64,000 bases of DNA, taken from positions 41,591,140-41,655,139 of the forward strand of contig NC_081411.1 in NCBI RefSeq assembly GCF_030272615.1. Direction: 5' to 3'. The notes beneath the pieces are model-generated. The model saw nothing but the letters and a program-made list of their open reading frames with translations. It searched no databases and was not told the DNA's origin. This document shows, piece by piece, positions 11,862 through 23,511 of the stretch (its first letter is position 1; each line of letters begins with the position of its first letter). The position numbers and the translations under genes were made by a program. Source of the stretch: Cryptomeria japonica (taxonomy: Eukaryota > Streptophyta > Pinopsida > Cupressales > Cupressaceae).

Positions 11862-12644
11862 GGGAGTATAAGTGTATGCCAATACTATCGGTAAAGTACA
11901 AAGAAACAAGATTGAAAGAATTTCACCACGTCAAGGAGGCAAGATACACCAAGCCCCTAGTGGACTAAGGATCTTACAACATCGATTAACAAAGTAAGAG
12001 GGAAGATCAAGGAGGAAGAACCATGACTGGAAGTAGCAAAGTTCCCCTCACTATGAGTCATGAAAAAGAAAAGATACCAAAAATTACAAAGTAAAGTCAA
12101 GTCAAGTAAGTAACTTTGAGAATAAAGAAGGAAAATATGAGTGGAGTGTATGTCCCCATGTTAAAGCGATCGCGTATGCCTTACCAGGAGCGATTGCTTT
12201 AAGGTAGGATACACCCAAGAGAGAAAGAAAGGGAGCACATTATCGCAAGAATTTAGCCCCCAATCGAGAAATAAACCCAAGGATAATGAACACAAAACAC
12301 AAAGCATGAGGCAGTTTTGCTTTCCTCAGGGTCAGTATGTTGTATGATGACTCATGTATATCACATATATATACATAGAATAGTCCCAATTCCCCCAAAA
12401 AAGGAAACTACCCTGGAAGAAAGGGAAGAGAGTTGTCTTTTGAGTCAACATGAAAGAGACCAAAAGAGATCTCAATGCTTTGCATCATCCTCAAGTAGAC
12501 ATTACTAGGAAACATAGAAGAACAGGGATACACATAAAAGAATGATCACAAAAGAGAAAGAAAAGAGAGAGAGGTAGAGGATCTACAGTGCTAATGTAGC
12601 TAGTCTAGCATGACATCCACCTCCTAATCTTGTTGATCACTATT
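11862..12644 (-). other. E4 3' untranslated region with a conserved hairpin
   Basis: Between gag-pro and the polypurine tract. An imperfect inverted repeat (TTAAAGCGATCGC at about 12161 against GCGATTGCTTTAA at about 12190) corresponds in place to the perfect 12-bp hairpin in E6 (34108-34159). Its survival in both relatives argues that it is a family trait. Confidence 0.55.
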
Positions 12645-15600
12645 TCAGGAAGGTGGGAAACATGCCAGAGGAGTGATATCGATCACAATAGATGGAGCTA
12701 TCACAAGATCCAAACAAGGGCTATGCTCATGTTCTAAGTCACTTTGTTCAATTCTAGGAGCTAGGATTAAGGATTTTGAAAACTCTGCAGACAAATGTTT
12801 GTCAACATCAACATATTCATATTCACTATCAGAAGCATTAGGAGTTATATTGTCATCATGAATAACATTTTCACCTATTTCTTTATCAATATTTATAGAA
12901 AGAGGAGGTCGCACATGAAAAGAAGTAAAACCATCACATGTTTTTTACAACTTAGTATTTGGAGATTTAGGTTCAACATCTTGCTTAGGAGAAAATGGAA
13001 TAATGTCAACTGTTGGAGTTTTGGGAGATTGAATATTTTGAGGCACAACTTCATGAGCTCTAGCACGACACTTTCATTGGTGTTCTCTCACACAATGATT
13101 CCATTGAGTCTTAGTGGAAGACTAAGAAGAAGGAGGAATATTTGTTGAAGGAGGAACATTCTCATGTTTGGTAGTTGGAGGTTTAGGTTTAGGTCTTTTA
13201 GGTTGAACAAGAGGAGAGGCAGTCTCTTCTCTCTATAAGAGCAAGGAAACAAAGCTGCACCATGTAAAGGAGGAATGTTTGGTGTAGGAAGGAGACCAAG
13301 TCCATCATGAGGAGGAGGTACAGGTCTCACCTTAGGAGAAATATTATTGTTCTTCTTAGGATAAGTCATAGTTTCATCCATAGGAGGAAGATTAGTTCTA
13401 TCTGTCGGGGGAAGAACCTCATCTTCAAGAAGAATAGGAATATCAAGTTTTGGAGTTCTAAGATGGCTTAAGGATAAGATCATATCTTTCTTCCATTTTT
13501 GATAAGATTGAAAGAGAGAATCACTTCTTGATGGAAGAGATTGAAATTGTTTAGGCCAAAAGAAATCAAAAGGAACACCAGGGTTTCTTTCAGCTGGTCA
13601 AAATAAGCTATGGTTAATAGTTATGATTTCTCCATTGTGGGGGAATTTCAAATAGTTATGATTTGGAGAAGCAATATCCTTCATGGAAGATAGACAAGGG
13701 TAGCCCAACTTCACACAAAATTTCTTAGAGGAAGGAATGATAATGAAGTTGACATCCATAGATTTAGTGTGAACCTTAATAGGAAGTGTGATAGAACCAA
13801 TGGTAGGACAAGAGAATCCATCAAATAACCTAACGACCACATTGGTATCATCATAGATTGGTTTATGCCAACGTAAAATGAAAAGATACTCCTCAACGAT
13901 GACATTAACCATGCAAGAGGGATCTATAAGCACACCATGACAAGGCATGTCTTGAATCTTCACAACTATGTATAAACGCCCATCAGGTGTTCTAATTGTC
14001 TCACTAGGGTCAAATGTGATACATAGATTCTTAGGTTTTCCTTGTTTCTCTACCATATTCACCAAGTTTTGAACTGTGGTAGTCACATTAGAAGGAGAGA
14101 AAGAGGCATGTTTAGTCTCAATGACATTAGAGGTATGAGAAGGTAAAGGATCAGTAAAAATTTTAAGATTTTGATTGGGAGGAGCTACTGATTTGTTTCC
14201 CTTATCATTCACACCTACCACAAATATAGTATCATTATCAATTAAATCTTGAATCTTACTTTTTAATGCAAAACATTTCTTAGTATCATGACCAGGTTGA
14301 CGATGAAATTGACAAAAAGAATTATTATCAAAGTAAGGTGAGGTTGCCTTAGAAGGGTCAATTGGTTTTATTGGAGGAAGTTTAATAACATTTCTTTGTA
14401 ACAACTAAGACATAATGCTATGTTAAGATTCATTCAAAGGATTAAATTGTCTTTCTCTATTGAAAAATTTAGAAATAGGAGGCACACCTGTAGTAGCATT
14501 CACATTGTTGTTGTTGATGTTGTCATTAAATTTGATGAGGTCTTTACTTGGTTTGAACTTCGCAAACGGTTGTTGAGCATTGCCACCCTTATCACTCGGA
14601 GCCATAGGAATGGATTGCTCCAGTTGATTCACAGTCAATTGATAATTGTGAAGTGTTGCACACAACTACAAAAAGGATGTAAACTCAGAAAGGAGAAGTT
14701 TTTCTCTAATATCTTTTTGCAAATTAGAAATGCAAATTCCTTGAATATCATTATTAGGCACTGGAAAAGAAATTTGAGAACACGAATGCTTATATCTACC
14801 AATGAAATCAATCACTTTTTCTTTAATGCCTTGTTTACAATGCATTAAATTGGTCAAAGTGATTTTTGGACCTATGTTGTTTTGAAATTGTTGAATAAAA
14901 GCATTTTCTAATTGTTGAAAAGAAATAATAGAATAGGAAGGCAAAGAGCAATACCATTGTAAAGCCTTATCTCTTAATGTTCTAGTAAACAATTTGGCAA
15001 GCAATCTTTCATCATAAGAAAAGTCAGTACACAAAGTCTAGAATGTCTTGACATGTGTTAAAGGATTACCTTTTCCATTATAGAGTTCCAATTGAGGTAC
15101 TTCAACATGTTTAGGAGGGACAACTCTAACAATATCAAGAGAAAGTGGGATCGCGACATCAAATGTGGGCACACTAAACTTAGATTGACTCATGGAAGCG
15201 ATTTTTTGTTACAATGATGACATAGTTTGAGAAAGGTTATTAATGGTTGCTTCGGTTGAAGAATTTATGTTAGGCATGTTTGATTGAGAAGATGGTGTGA
15301 TATTGTTAAAAGAAGGCATTGATTGAGAATAAGGTGGTGGAACATTATGGTAATTAGGCATAGGTGATGATTGAGTGGGAAATGGGGCACTAAAAGGAGG
15401 AATAGAATGATTGGATGAATTTCCCCCTTGTGTCATATTGATTGGGTGAGAGACAAGAGTAATACTTATTGAAGGCATAGGTAAGGATGGAGAATTGATT
15501 GAAGAAGAAGGATTACCCCCATGACTAACGATTGTAGGCATGACATTTTGAGTTGATGTAGCCATGATGTTTGAAGTGAAAGTAGGAATGCTAGCCATTG

Positions 15601-15967
15601 AAGTGGTCAAAGGAATAGTAGAAGGTTGTGAATAACCTAACTTCTCAGCACAACTCTTTATATGCATGACATTAGAACCAACAATATGAGCAATGCCACG
15701 CAATATATCAATTCCATTCTTATCACTTTGAATCATGCATTTTAGACCTTTAATTAATGGAAGAGCTTCACTATTAGGATATTCTTGGGACATCCATTGT
15801 TGAAAGTTGTCAAATTGATTATCCAATTTTGAAAGTTGATCTATGGAAACTCTACTCAAAGCTTCGTCCTCATCATTAGAATCATCAATTGGGTAAATAG
15901 GGATGTTATTAGGATGGGAAGAATTAACATTATCCTCATTGAAAAAGTCACGCAAATTAGGCTCCAT
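12645..15967 (-). pseudogene. E4 gag-protease pseudogene (Tat-like)
   Basis: The ATG at 15967 opens a polyprotein closely similar to that of E6. Order: an acidic N-terminus with WMSQEYPNSEALPL; a Ser/Pro/Met-rich low-complexity region (15200-15650); the Retrotrans_gag domain (ALQWYCSLPSYSIISFQQLE, 14666-15034); the CHHC knuckle CQFHRQPGHDTKKC near 14310; a retropepsin-like fold around 13700-13950 with LIDPSCMVNVIVEEYLF in place of D-S/T-G and LGYPCLSSM in place of LGRPWL. One frame holds from 15967 to about 13250 with about six stops (two of them TAA/TAG where E6 has Gln); after a frameshift the tail continues to about 12645. It is non-functional. Confidence 0.88.
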
Positions 15968-17189
15968 CTCCTTGGTAATTAAACCTTAGGAAGCCTCAAT
16001 TCTAATGCTTCATCTAACGGGGATAGTATAGGTAGGACTAATAGTGGTAAAACTCATGCACTAGAGGGAAATTTGGGATTTTGAATTTGAATTTTGGGAA
16101 CAAAGTTTGCAAAATTGAATAATACAAAATTCAAGAGAATTATGATTATACAATTTGAACTTTGTTGAAAGCAGAAATGACACAATTTTTTAAAAAAAAT
16201 TAAGAAATTGAGATTTTAAAATTAGGGCCAATAGAATACCACTTAATTTCAAAATTAAAATTGTCAAAATTTGAATTTTTAAAATCAGGTCAGATTATAA
16301 TTAACCATTCAATTTCAAACTTTTCCTTGAAAGTTGTGATGTTGAAATTTGGAAGTATTCTTCATTTTAGAGAGATCAAAATTCGAGAAAATCAGCCAAT
16401 TTTTTGGATTTAATCAATTAAATGCAGTCATAATAGTCTCCTGAAATTTTGGGTAAGAAGCCAGGGACCGTGTTGAAAGTGCACACAGTCCTCCCAACTT
16501 TTTTCAAAAAAATTTAGGGATGAAAGTTACAATGATTTTAAAGCTAACCTCAAAAAATTTGTTAATTTTATGAATTTTAGATAGAGGAAATTAAGGTGTG
16601 AATCTCAAAATAGGACCCTATTAGGGTTTTGAAAAAGATAAGAATTTGAATGGTAAATTTGAAAAAGGTCAAACCTAATGGATAGGGCCACCTTAAAAAA
16701 TGCTTAAAAAATTGAAATTGATTGAAACCAATTGAAATTTACACAAAATCTAAGTAACTTTGAAAATTAGGGTTTTAAGACCTAACCACTCAATTTTAAA
16801 ATTTTGAATTTTGGAAAAGGGAGGGAAATTGAAATTTTGAATTTTAGGAAATAGGGCAAATCTGAAAATAGTTCCAAATCTGAAAATTAAATGTGAATTG
16901 ATTTTTTGCACAAGTTCAAGTTGATTTTTAAAAATTCGGGTTTTGACAATTAACCACTTAATCTTGTAAATTTAATTTACAATTTGAACAAGACAATGAA
17001 GAAATTGAATTTGACAAACAATGCAATTTTCAGATCTAAAACAATAGATGGCAATTTTTTGCAAAACACAAGTTCAATTCCAATTTTTGAAAACTAGGGT
17101 TTTGATTGTATTAACCACTAAGTTTTGTAAATTTGCAAGAAAATTAAACTTGTAAATGAAAAATATGCAATAATTTGTAATGTCAAGCA
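15968..17189 (-). other. E4 5' leader, non-coding
   Basis: About 1.2 kb of very AT-rich DNA rich in AAATTTGAATTT-type repeats, homologous in style and position to the leader of E6 (29155-30401). GACCGTGTTGAAAGTGCACACAGTC near 16470 recurs as GGACCGTGTGCAC in E6 and near 17575 in the LTR. No ORF is supported. Confidence 0.6.
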
Positions 17190-17213
17190 TGTAAGACATT
17201 GGGTTCACCAAAA
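17190..17213 (-). other. E4 primer-binding site
   Basis: Minus strand TTTTGGTGAACCCAATGTC immediately after the LTR. It is nearly the same as in E6 (TTTTGGTGAACCCGATGTG) and begins like E8's (TTTTGGTGAACC). TGG at the start matches the CCA end of a tRNA; I do not assign which one. Confidence 0.72.
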
Positions 17214-18414
17214 TGTAATGTGGAAAAAAGGTGAAGAGAGAAGATCAAGTGGAAAGGACTGAAAGTTTCACACAAGGATTCCTTTCAACTTGTCACACAC
17301 ATTACATTTAAAAAGGGGAGAAAATTCACTAGATCCAATCTCAATGGAAAGAGATTGAATACTAAATGAATTGATAATAGATTTGGAAAGTGATACTGCC
17401 GCTCTTTTAGAATGGATATGTTGAATTATGCGATTTAAGACTAAGTGTAAAAGTGTCAAAGAAATTATTAAAACTTGAGATAGAAATGCGGAATGAAGAC
17501 GTGCACCTGGAATTAGAAGTAAAATGTTGAGATGAAGCTCCTCTGCAAATTTGGGTGAAAGTTGTTGGGACCGTGTTGAAAGTGTACACGATGCTCCGAA
17601 AATCCACATGCCAAAAAGGGTTTTTTCATCTCTGAAAATGAAGTCCAAATTTGGAAATACAGCCACGCACCTGCAACCTACACACACAAAAAAAGAGAAA
17701 ATGTTGTTGGGATTGGGGGTTTGCCTTTAGGTCAAACCATGGTTTTGGAATTAACCAAATGATGAAGAGTACTTGCAAGTAAATGAAAGTAAATGACTGA
17801 AGTAGAATTCACCTCAAGAGAGGATGCAATTGAAATGTTGATAGAGTTGTTTGAAAGAATATGTAGAATATGATGTCAAACAGATCTCCTCTTTAATGGT
17901 TGAATCCTTTACTTGAATGCAACACCTAGCCTTGAAAGGAGATTTGAGAATGCTCAATGCTTTAAAGGATACTTGAATGCTTGAATGCTTGATTTCGGTT
18001 AGGATTGTAATTTCCACCTATTGAACTCATATCTCCCAATGGGAGGGAAAAATGTGTCTTATATGTTCATCAGTTAGGGTTAATTGACTGATTTCTCATT
18101 CTAGGCTGACATAGGGAAACTTTTCCCACTTCAAAGTTGCAAAGCTCAATACAAATTTTGAGTGGAGGGGGCCCAAAATAGGTCAAGGACAGGGGTGCCA
18201 CGCTCCTATCCTAGGGGTGACAAGGGCGCCACGCCCCTATCCTACCCTAATTTAGGATGGAGAGCAAGAATAGGCAATGCGGGGTGCAAGGAAATGTAGG
18301 TTTCAAGGGGTGTGAGCATATCTCGGGTCTCCAATCAGGCTTAAGGATTCGTTTGCCAATGTGAAGACCCAAATGCAATAAAAAATTACAAGGTCACAAT
18401 TTTATGATACTACA
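17214..18414 (-). repeat. E4 5' LTR (right)
   Basis: 1,201 bp, TGTAATGTGG...GATACTACA. Its GC-rich U3 segment at about 18185-18245 holds two diverged hairpin units where the left LTR has one. TATA-like ATATAAG (18057-18063, complement) and a decayed TCAGCCTA (18102-18109, complement) mark the promoter. Confidence 0.88.
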
Positions 18415-18949
18415 GGAATAAACAAATAATACAACCACAAATTGAACACCGTATTTTACACGTGGAGGACCCAAATTGGAAAAACAACAGAGAGTGTTAG
18501 CTCTCGAGATAATATAACTAGTTATATGGTGTTTACAAAAGGGGTGGCTCATTGCCAGATTATAAAGATGACTCACTGCTAGAATGCTCATTGCAATATA
18601 TGTAAATGAATAGATGAAAATTGCATCTCCTAATTCATGTGGTCAATTCCAAACTAAGCTCAGATAATAGCTCACACAACCTACAACAAATTTGGCAAGA
18701 GATCATTGTACCACTATCTACAATCACATACAACAAGTCCGAAAAAGGATTACTACACTATGCTATTGAACCAACTACTTGCAACAAACCCAATAAAGGA
18801 TTACTGCAACACTCTCTACACACTGACTTTTCTATATACTCTTTAGCTCATATACTCCTCACACTATAACTACTTTTTTTTCCACAACTTTGTCATTCGC
18901 ATACCTCTTACTCTGCTATATCTCACACACTTTGCTTTCTTTCATTCTC

Positions 18950-19000
<51 letters not shown>

Positions 19001-19592
19001 CGGTAAGCGCATATACCAAAATACTATGTCAGCCAAGCACAAATGATTTATAAAATAATAAGTTGCTTAGATCAACAAGTTATCCAATAAATCCTTGACC
19101 AAATCATGATAATAAAGTCAGTCTTTCCTTGATCTTCTACATGCTTCCTTCACACATTTCATTTACCGTTTCATGTACCTTAATTATCAGGACAAAATAG
19201 GGGTCTATCAAACCCATAGATACAAACTCATAAGCACAATAACTCCAAGCACAATAACTCCTAACTTTAAGATACAGATACCACAAATGCCATAAATTTT
19301 GAAATATAGATCATGATAGATACAATTAAGTACAACTAATACCATTGATACCAAACCTCACACAACTGATACTGGAACAATACATTAACCAAAATAGGCA
19401 CAACTCAATATTCTAGAGCAGAGGATCATCCAGAAATGACTCCAATAGATCATCTATGCCTTACTGATTTATATCACATTGATGCTTGATCAACAATACC
19501 AAAACTGCTTCAATAACATGCACCATCCAGTCCTAACCAGGTAACTAGGTTTGACATCAATGGCAACAATGACAATATTCACACGTCTAACA
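18415..19592 (-). repeat. E3 5' LTR, second piece, with (CA)23
   Basis: Resumes the LTR homology at GAATAAAC...ACAACCACAAATTGAACACC and ends CTAACA at 19592. About 24 bp present in the left LTR between AAGCA and GAATAA are missing, which fits a deletion at the E4 junction. A 46-bp CA dinucleotide repeat is at 18952-18997; the left LTR has only CACACA there, so the repeat expanded after insertion. Confidence 0.85.
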
Positions 19593-20973
19593 TTTTCAAC
19601 TAGGTTTCACACACCTTTTCCATCAAATCTACTTTTATATCATTCACATTTACATCACATTGTTTCAAACACATCCCACTCTTTTGTACACTTCAACACA
19701 TACATTTACTCATCCTATATACAAAGTTGTTCATTAAAATTACAACTAGGTTGGCCTAAAATAGAGTATAAAAAATTACATAAGCTAGGTCATTCAGACC
19801 AATAATATCCAATGCAGTCCACTCTACAAGAATTAGGGGACCCAAAATCAACACTACTCCTCCTTCTAAGTTGGTTTCAATGAATTGAATACCCTAACAC
19901 TTTGTCCAAATCAGATTCCAAATGAAACATGTAGATAAACAATAAAATTTTGTAATTAGTCAGCTTGAGAGCATCTTCCAATGCAAATTACTTAATGTGG
20001 ATCTCCACACACCACGGTGAGACCCAAAATAATATTCTAACTCAACCTCCAATGCCTATTTGAACCAAGAAAAGCATGATCCAAATAACATAATCCATCT
20101 AGGCACACTGAGACCCAACACAACTAACCATACCAAGCATAAACTAGCATAACTCACTTGTGTCCTTATATACAGAGATATTCATTAAAATTATAAACTA
20201 GGTTTGTGTAAAATAAAGCATATAAAACTACATAAACTAGGCCATCTAGACCAATAATATCCAATGCAAACCACTCCAGGAGAAAGAGGGGACTCAAAAT
20301 CAGCATCGTTCATCCTTCTAAGTTGATTTCAATGAACCACATACCCTAACACACCTTCCAAAGCCTGTTCAAAGTGAAACATGTAGATAAACAATAAAAC
20401 TTAGCGACTAGTCGGCCTAAGAACATCTTCCAATGCAAATTACCTAGTGCGGATCTCCACACACTAAAATGAGACCCAAAATAATATTCTAACTCAACCT
20501 CTAATGCATATCCAGACCAAAAAAAACATGATCCAACAAGATAATCCATCCAAGCACAATGAGACCCAACACAACCGATGATACCATGCATAAACTAGCA
20601 TAGCTCACTTTTTGAACAATAACAACTCTAGAGATTTAAACTATGACACTCCACAAGATAAATAAGCATGTCCTCTAAACTGCAACACTTGAATTCACAT
20701 ATCCAGAAGCCACTAAGCAAATTATGAACCATTCTAACAAACTCTCACTGTTAGAGAACAAAAATGACTAAAATCATCTGAGAAACCAAAGGACCTATAA
20801 AGTTGATAGTACACCATTCACAGAATATTAACATTACATCCAAGTCCGAACACCATACTCTTCACAATTCGGAACAAAATATTCTTCCATTAGGGCATTA
20901 AATACTCTTTTTAGTGTATTAAAACTTTTGCTACACTATTTTTTGAGAAACTCATCATGTAAGCACAACATAT
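19593..20973 (-). repeat. E2 5' LTR, piece 2, with a tandem duplication
   Basis: Non-coding AT-rich DNA between the end of E3 and the E5 target site (CATAT at 20969-20973). A unit of about 450 bp is present twice in direct orientation (19713-20162 and 20163-20610). Assigned to the E2 LTR because it lies between two well-defined insertions and piece 3 carries the LTR end. Confidence 0.6.
19713..20610. repeat. Direct tandem duplication of about 450 bp
   Basis: Both units run through TTCATTAAAATTA, GACCAATAATATCCAATGCA, GAAACATGTAGATAAACAAT, CATCTTCCAATGCAAATTAC and AGACCCAAAATAATATTCTA in the same order and spacing. Divergence between units is clearly above 10% by eye, so the duplication is old. 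Confidence 0.85.
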
Positions 20974-22582
20974 TGGTGTAGGAGCACCTAGGTTCTAATT
21001 TCCTTGTTTTTGCAAATTTTGGCTTGTACTGACCTTAGCAAAGTCGGTGGTGAAAAAGGACTTCGGGAGGGTCCAAGAGTGAGTATTTTGGCAATGTAGG
21101 TCTAGCTGGAGTTCATTTTATCTAGGTTTGCATTTTTGTGTAGATAGTGTGTTTTGAGTAGTTTTGACCTTTTTGTTGGTCAAATGTTGACAAAATCCTT
21201 AGAGGGGGTTAAGTAAGCCTTAGAAATGTTTAAGATGCCATATGTGATGACTGGGTATAGGTCTCTTAGGTTGGAGAGATCAAAAGTGTCAAAAACACAA
21301 AGTTGCAAAAAGTTGTCATGACAACTTTTGTCCTGAAGTTGGTTAGCGGTGGATTTAGGGATTGCTCAATGCCATGGAAGGATTAAACACATGGAAAAAC
21401 TATATAAAACCCCTCCTACATGTTTTTCAAGGTTGGTGTACTTGTAATTTGAAAGCAATAATCAAAACACAAGATTTTGGACTGCACTTTTACATTGTTT
21501 TTGTCAATTTTGCATTCTTGTGAAATTTTAATGGATTGAATCCATGAATCCAATGATGGATTGAGATTCAATGGTGTATTGCAGAGTAGGATTTTCATTT
21601 TCAAGCATTGTAATTAGCTTTTTACTACTGTTGAAGTGATTTGATTCACAAATAGCCAGTTTTGGCTTGTAAATAGTCTTTTCTTTGTAAATATGGTTGC
21701 CCCATGAATCCCACACGTGCTGCCATCACGACTAGTTGGGGTATGGTTGGAAACCTTTTGTATAGTGTAAATATATAGGTTAAAGTGCTGGATAAGTGTT
21801 TGATCATGATTGACACCTCTTTCTAGGCGAGTCCAGGAGCAACTCGGTTAGAGAAGAAGAGGTGAAAAAGTGTCAAATAGTGTAGAGGTGAAAGTAAAAG
21901 CACCATTACTAAATTTGGAGGAGTTCATGGGCTTGGGAAAGACTTGTATGAGCTAGGAGGATACTTGAAGAATCCATTTCATAGAAAAACCCCAAATTGC
22001 CTACTCACTACTAGTTTAAGCCCTTGAAAACCCTACAAACCCTCATTTTGGGGTTCATACCTTGTACGGTCAGACCAAAGCCTAAAACCACAAAAATCTA
22101 TTGGGCATGGGTGTATCATTGAAGGAAAGAAAAACTTGTTTGGGGGTTCTTTGAGTCATTTTCCTCCAAGCCCTATAAAACCAGTCTAGGAGGCCTAATT
22201 AGGCCTAATTCCTTGTAGCCCTTTTCCGGACAAGATTGTGAAATCGGTAGGAAATCTTAAGATTGCAAACTACCAAAGGACTCCTTATGCACCAAAAAAA
22301 TGTTAAAAGACCTATTACACCTCTGTAACATCTCAGGTCAATTGGGGGTCAATATGACAAGTGGGGGCTAAGAGGCCAAAATTGAGCACTAGAGAAGTAC
22401 AGTGAATTGATAGGGTTCCTAACCAAAACACCTAAAGAAAACACCCTAGAAGGGACAAGAACCAAGCCCTAGAAGAGAGTGAGAGGGATTTGGAGGCCTA
22501 GAAAGGAACTAGGATTGGTGAGTTAGTGGAATTGAGCAACATCAACTAAGGAAGTGTTGAGTGGGCTAGGTAAACCCCATCA
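20974..22582 (+). repeat. E5 5' LTR
   Basis: 1,609 bp. TGGTGTAGG...CCCCATCA. A TATATAAA box is at 21401-21408, near AGGATTAAACACATGG. Downstream is the primer site TTGGTATTAGAGCC (22585-22598), an iMet-type site with one change. The last 500 bp match the right LTR closely. Confidence 0.93.
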
Positions 22583-22623
22583 AATTGGTATTAGAGCCTA
22601 CAAGATTTGAGCTAGTAAGGTTG

Positions 22624-23511
22624 ATGTCCTTGTTTTTAGGAGAGTTGTTTCGAGACAAAATGGTGATCAATTTTGAATTGGCAAGGAAAGTGGAAGACCA
22701 GGAGGAGGAGAATAGGCTCCTGAAGGAAAAGTTGGAAAGATTGGAGAGAAAGCTTGGTGATATTGAGAGCAAGGCAAAAGAAGTGTATGTAAAGGTGGAA
22801 GGAGTAGAAGGAAAGGGTAAAGAAGTGGTAGAGGTAGAAAAGATACCTGAACCTGATCTTATCTTAGAGAAAGAACCTTTTTTGAAGGTATTTAAGGCCT
22901 TGAGTGACAAGTCACTGGAAGGATTGCCATTGTTCACTGGCAAGATGGAGGCAAAAGTGGTCCTAGAATGGATAGAAGGTATGGAGAACCACTTTGAGTG
23001 TGAATGCATAACTGAAGCCCAAAGAGTTAGAGTAGCCAAGTCCAGGATGAGAGGCCCTGCTCTCACATGGTGGCCATTTGTACAAGATGAGAGGAAGAAA
23101 ATGGGCAAAGCACCCATCTCTTCTTGGAAAGGGATGTTAGTTAAAATCAAAGAAGTCTATCTCCCTAATAACTATGAAGTGAAAATTCATAGGAAGAGGC
23201 AAAACTTAAGGTAGAAGGATCTTGATGTCAGTAGCTACACCAAAGAGTTTCACAAACTTAGCCTTAGATCTCATGTGGTAGAAGAGGAGAGTCTCAAGAT
23301 TGCTAGGTACCTAAATGGACTACGGTGGAACATCCAAGAAATTAGTTTGATGAGCCCAAAAACAGTCCATCAAACTTTTCAACTTGATCTTAAGGTGGAG
23401 GAAAAACTAAAAAGAAGACATGAATCAAGCAATAATAGTGGCAGAGGCAAGGGAAAATACAATAGAGGCCATAGAGGAGGCTTTGGTGGAGAAGTTCTGA
23501 ACAAAGAATAG
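22624..23511 (+). pseudogene. E5 gag pseudogene
   Basis: The ATG at 22624 begins a charged, coiled-coil N-terminus (DQEEENRLLKEKLERLERKL). Then comes the Ty3/gypsy Retrotrans_gag core with EWIEGMENHFE near 22970 and ALTWWPFVQDER near 23060. A TAG at 23212-23214 sits where Gln is expected before KDLDVSSYTKEFHKL; the frame continues to a TAG at 23509-23511, ending in a Gly/Arg-rich RNA-binding stretch (23440-23500). This would be the capsid protein of the virus-like particle. Confidence 0.88.

Larger units (their letters stand above)
10705..18414 (-). mobile_element. E4: gag/protease-only Ty3/gypsy-type element
   Basis: Inserted in the right LTR of E3. The right LTR (17214-18414) is complete. 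The left LTR (10711-11843) lacks its outer 49 bp, and about 24 bp of E3 are missing too, so a small deletion crossed the left junction; 10705-10710 is filler. Between the LTRs are a polypurine tract (about 11844-11861), an untranslated 3' region with a hairpin, one large gag-protease pseudogene, a leader of about 1.2 kb and a primer site. No RT, RNase H or integrase is seen. It is the same family group as E6. The LTRs differ by roughly one base in ten in the first 200 bp. Confidence 0.85.
5986..19592 (-). mobile_element. E3: copia element without recognisable pol, host of E4
   Basis: Both LTRs are recognised by homology (left 5986-7261; right 10592-10704 plus 18415-19592). A polypurine tract precedes the left LTR in sense direction (minus strand ACAAACGGGGAGAT at 7262-7275, then TGTTGGAT). 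A primer site adjoins the right LTR. The 3.3-kb interior contains a gag remnant with two zinc knuckles and a long decayed ORF with no integrase, RT or RNase H motif, so it looks non-autonomous. No matching target duplication is visible (TGAAT on the left, TTTTC on the right), so an end may be rearranged. Left and right LTRs differ at about one base in nine where compared (6160-6330 against 18440-18610). Confidence 0.82.

Noticed and set aside
22566..23150. 194-codon minus-strand ORF
   Set aside because: Antisense shadow of the E5 gag.
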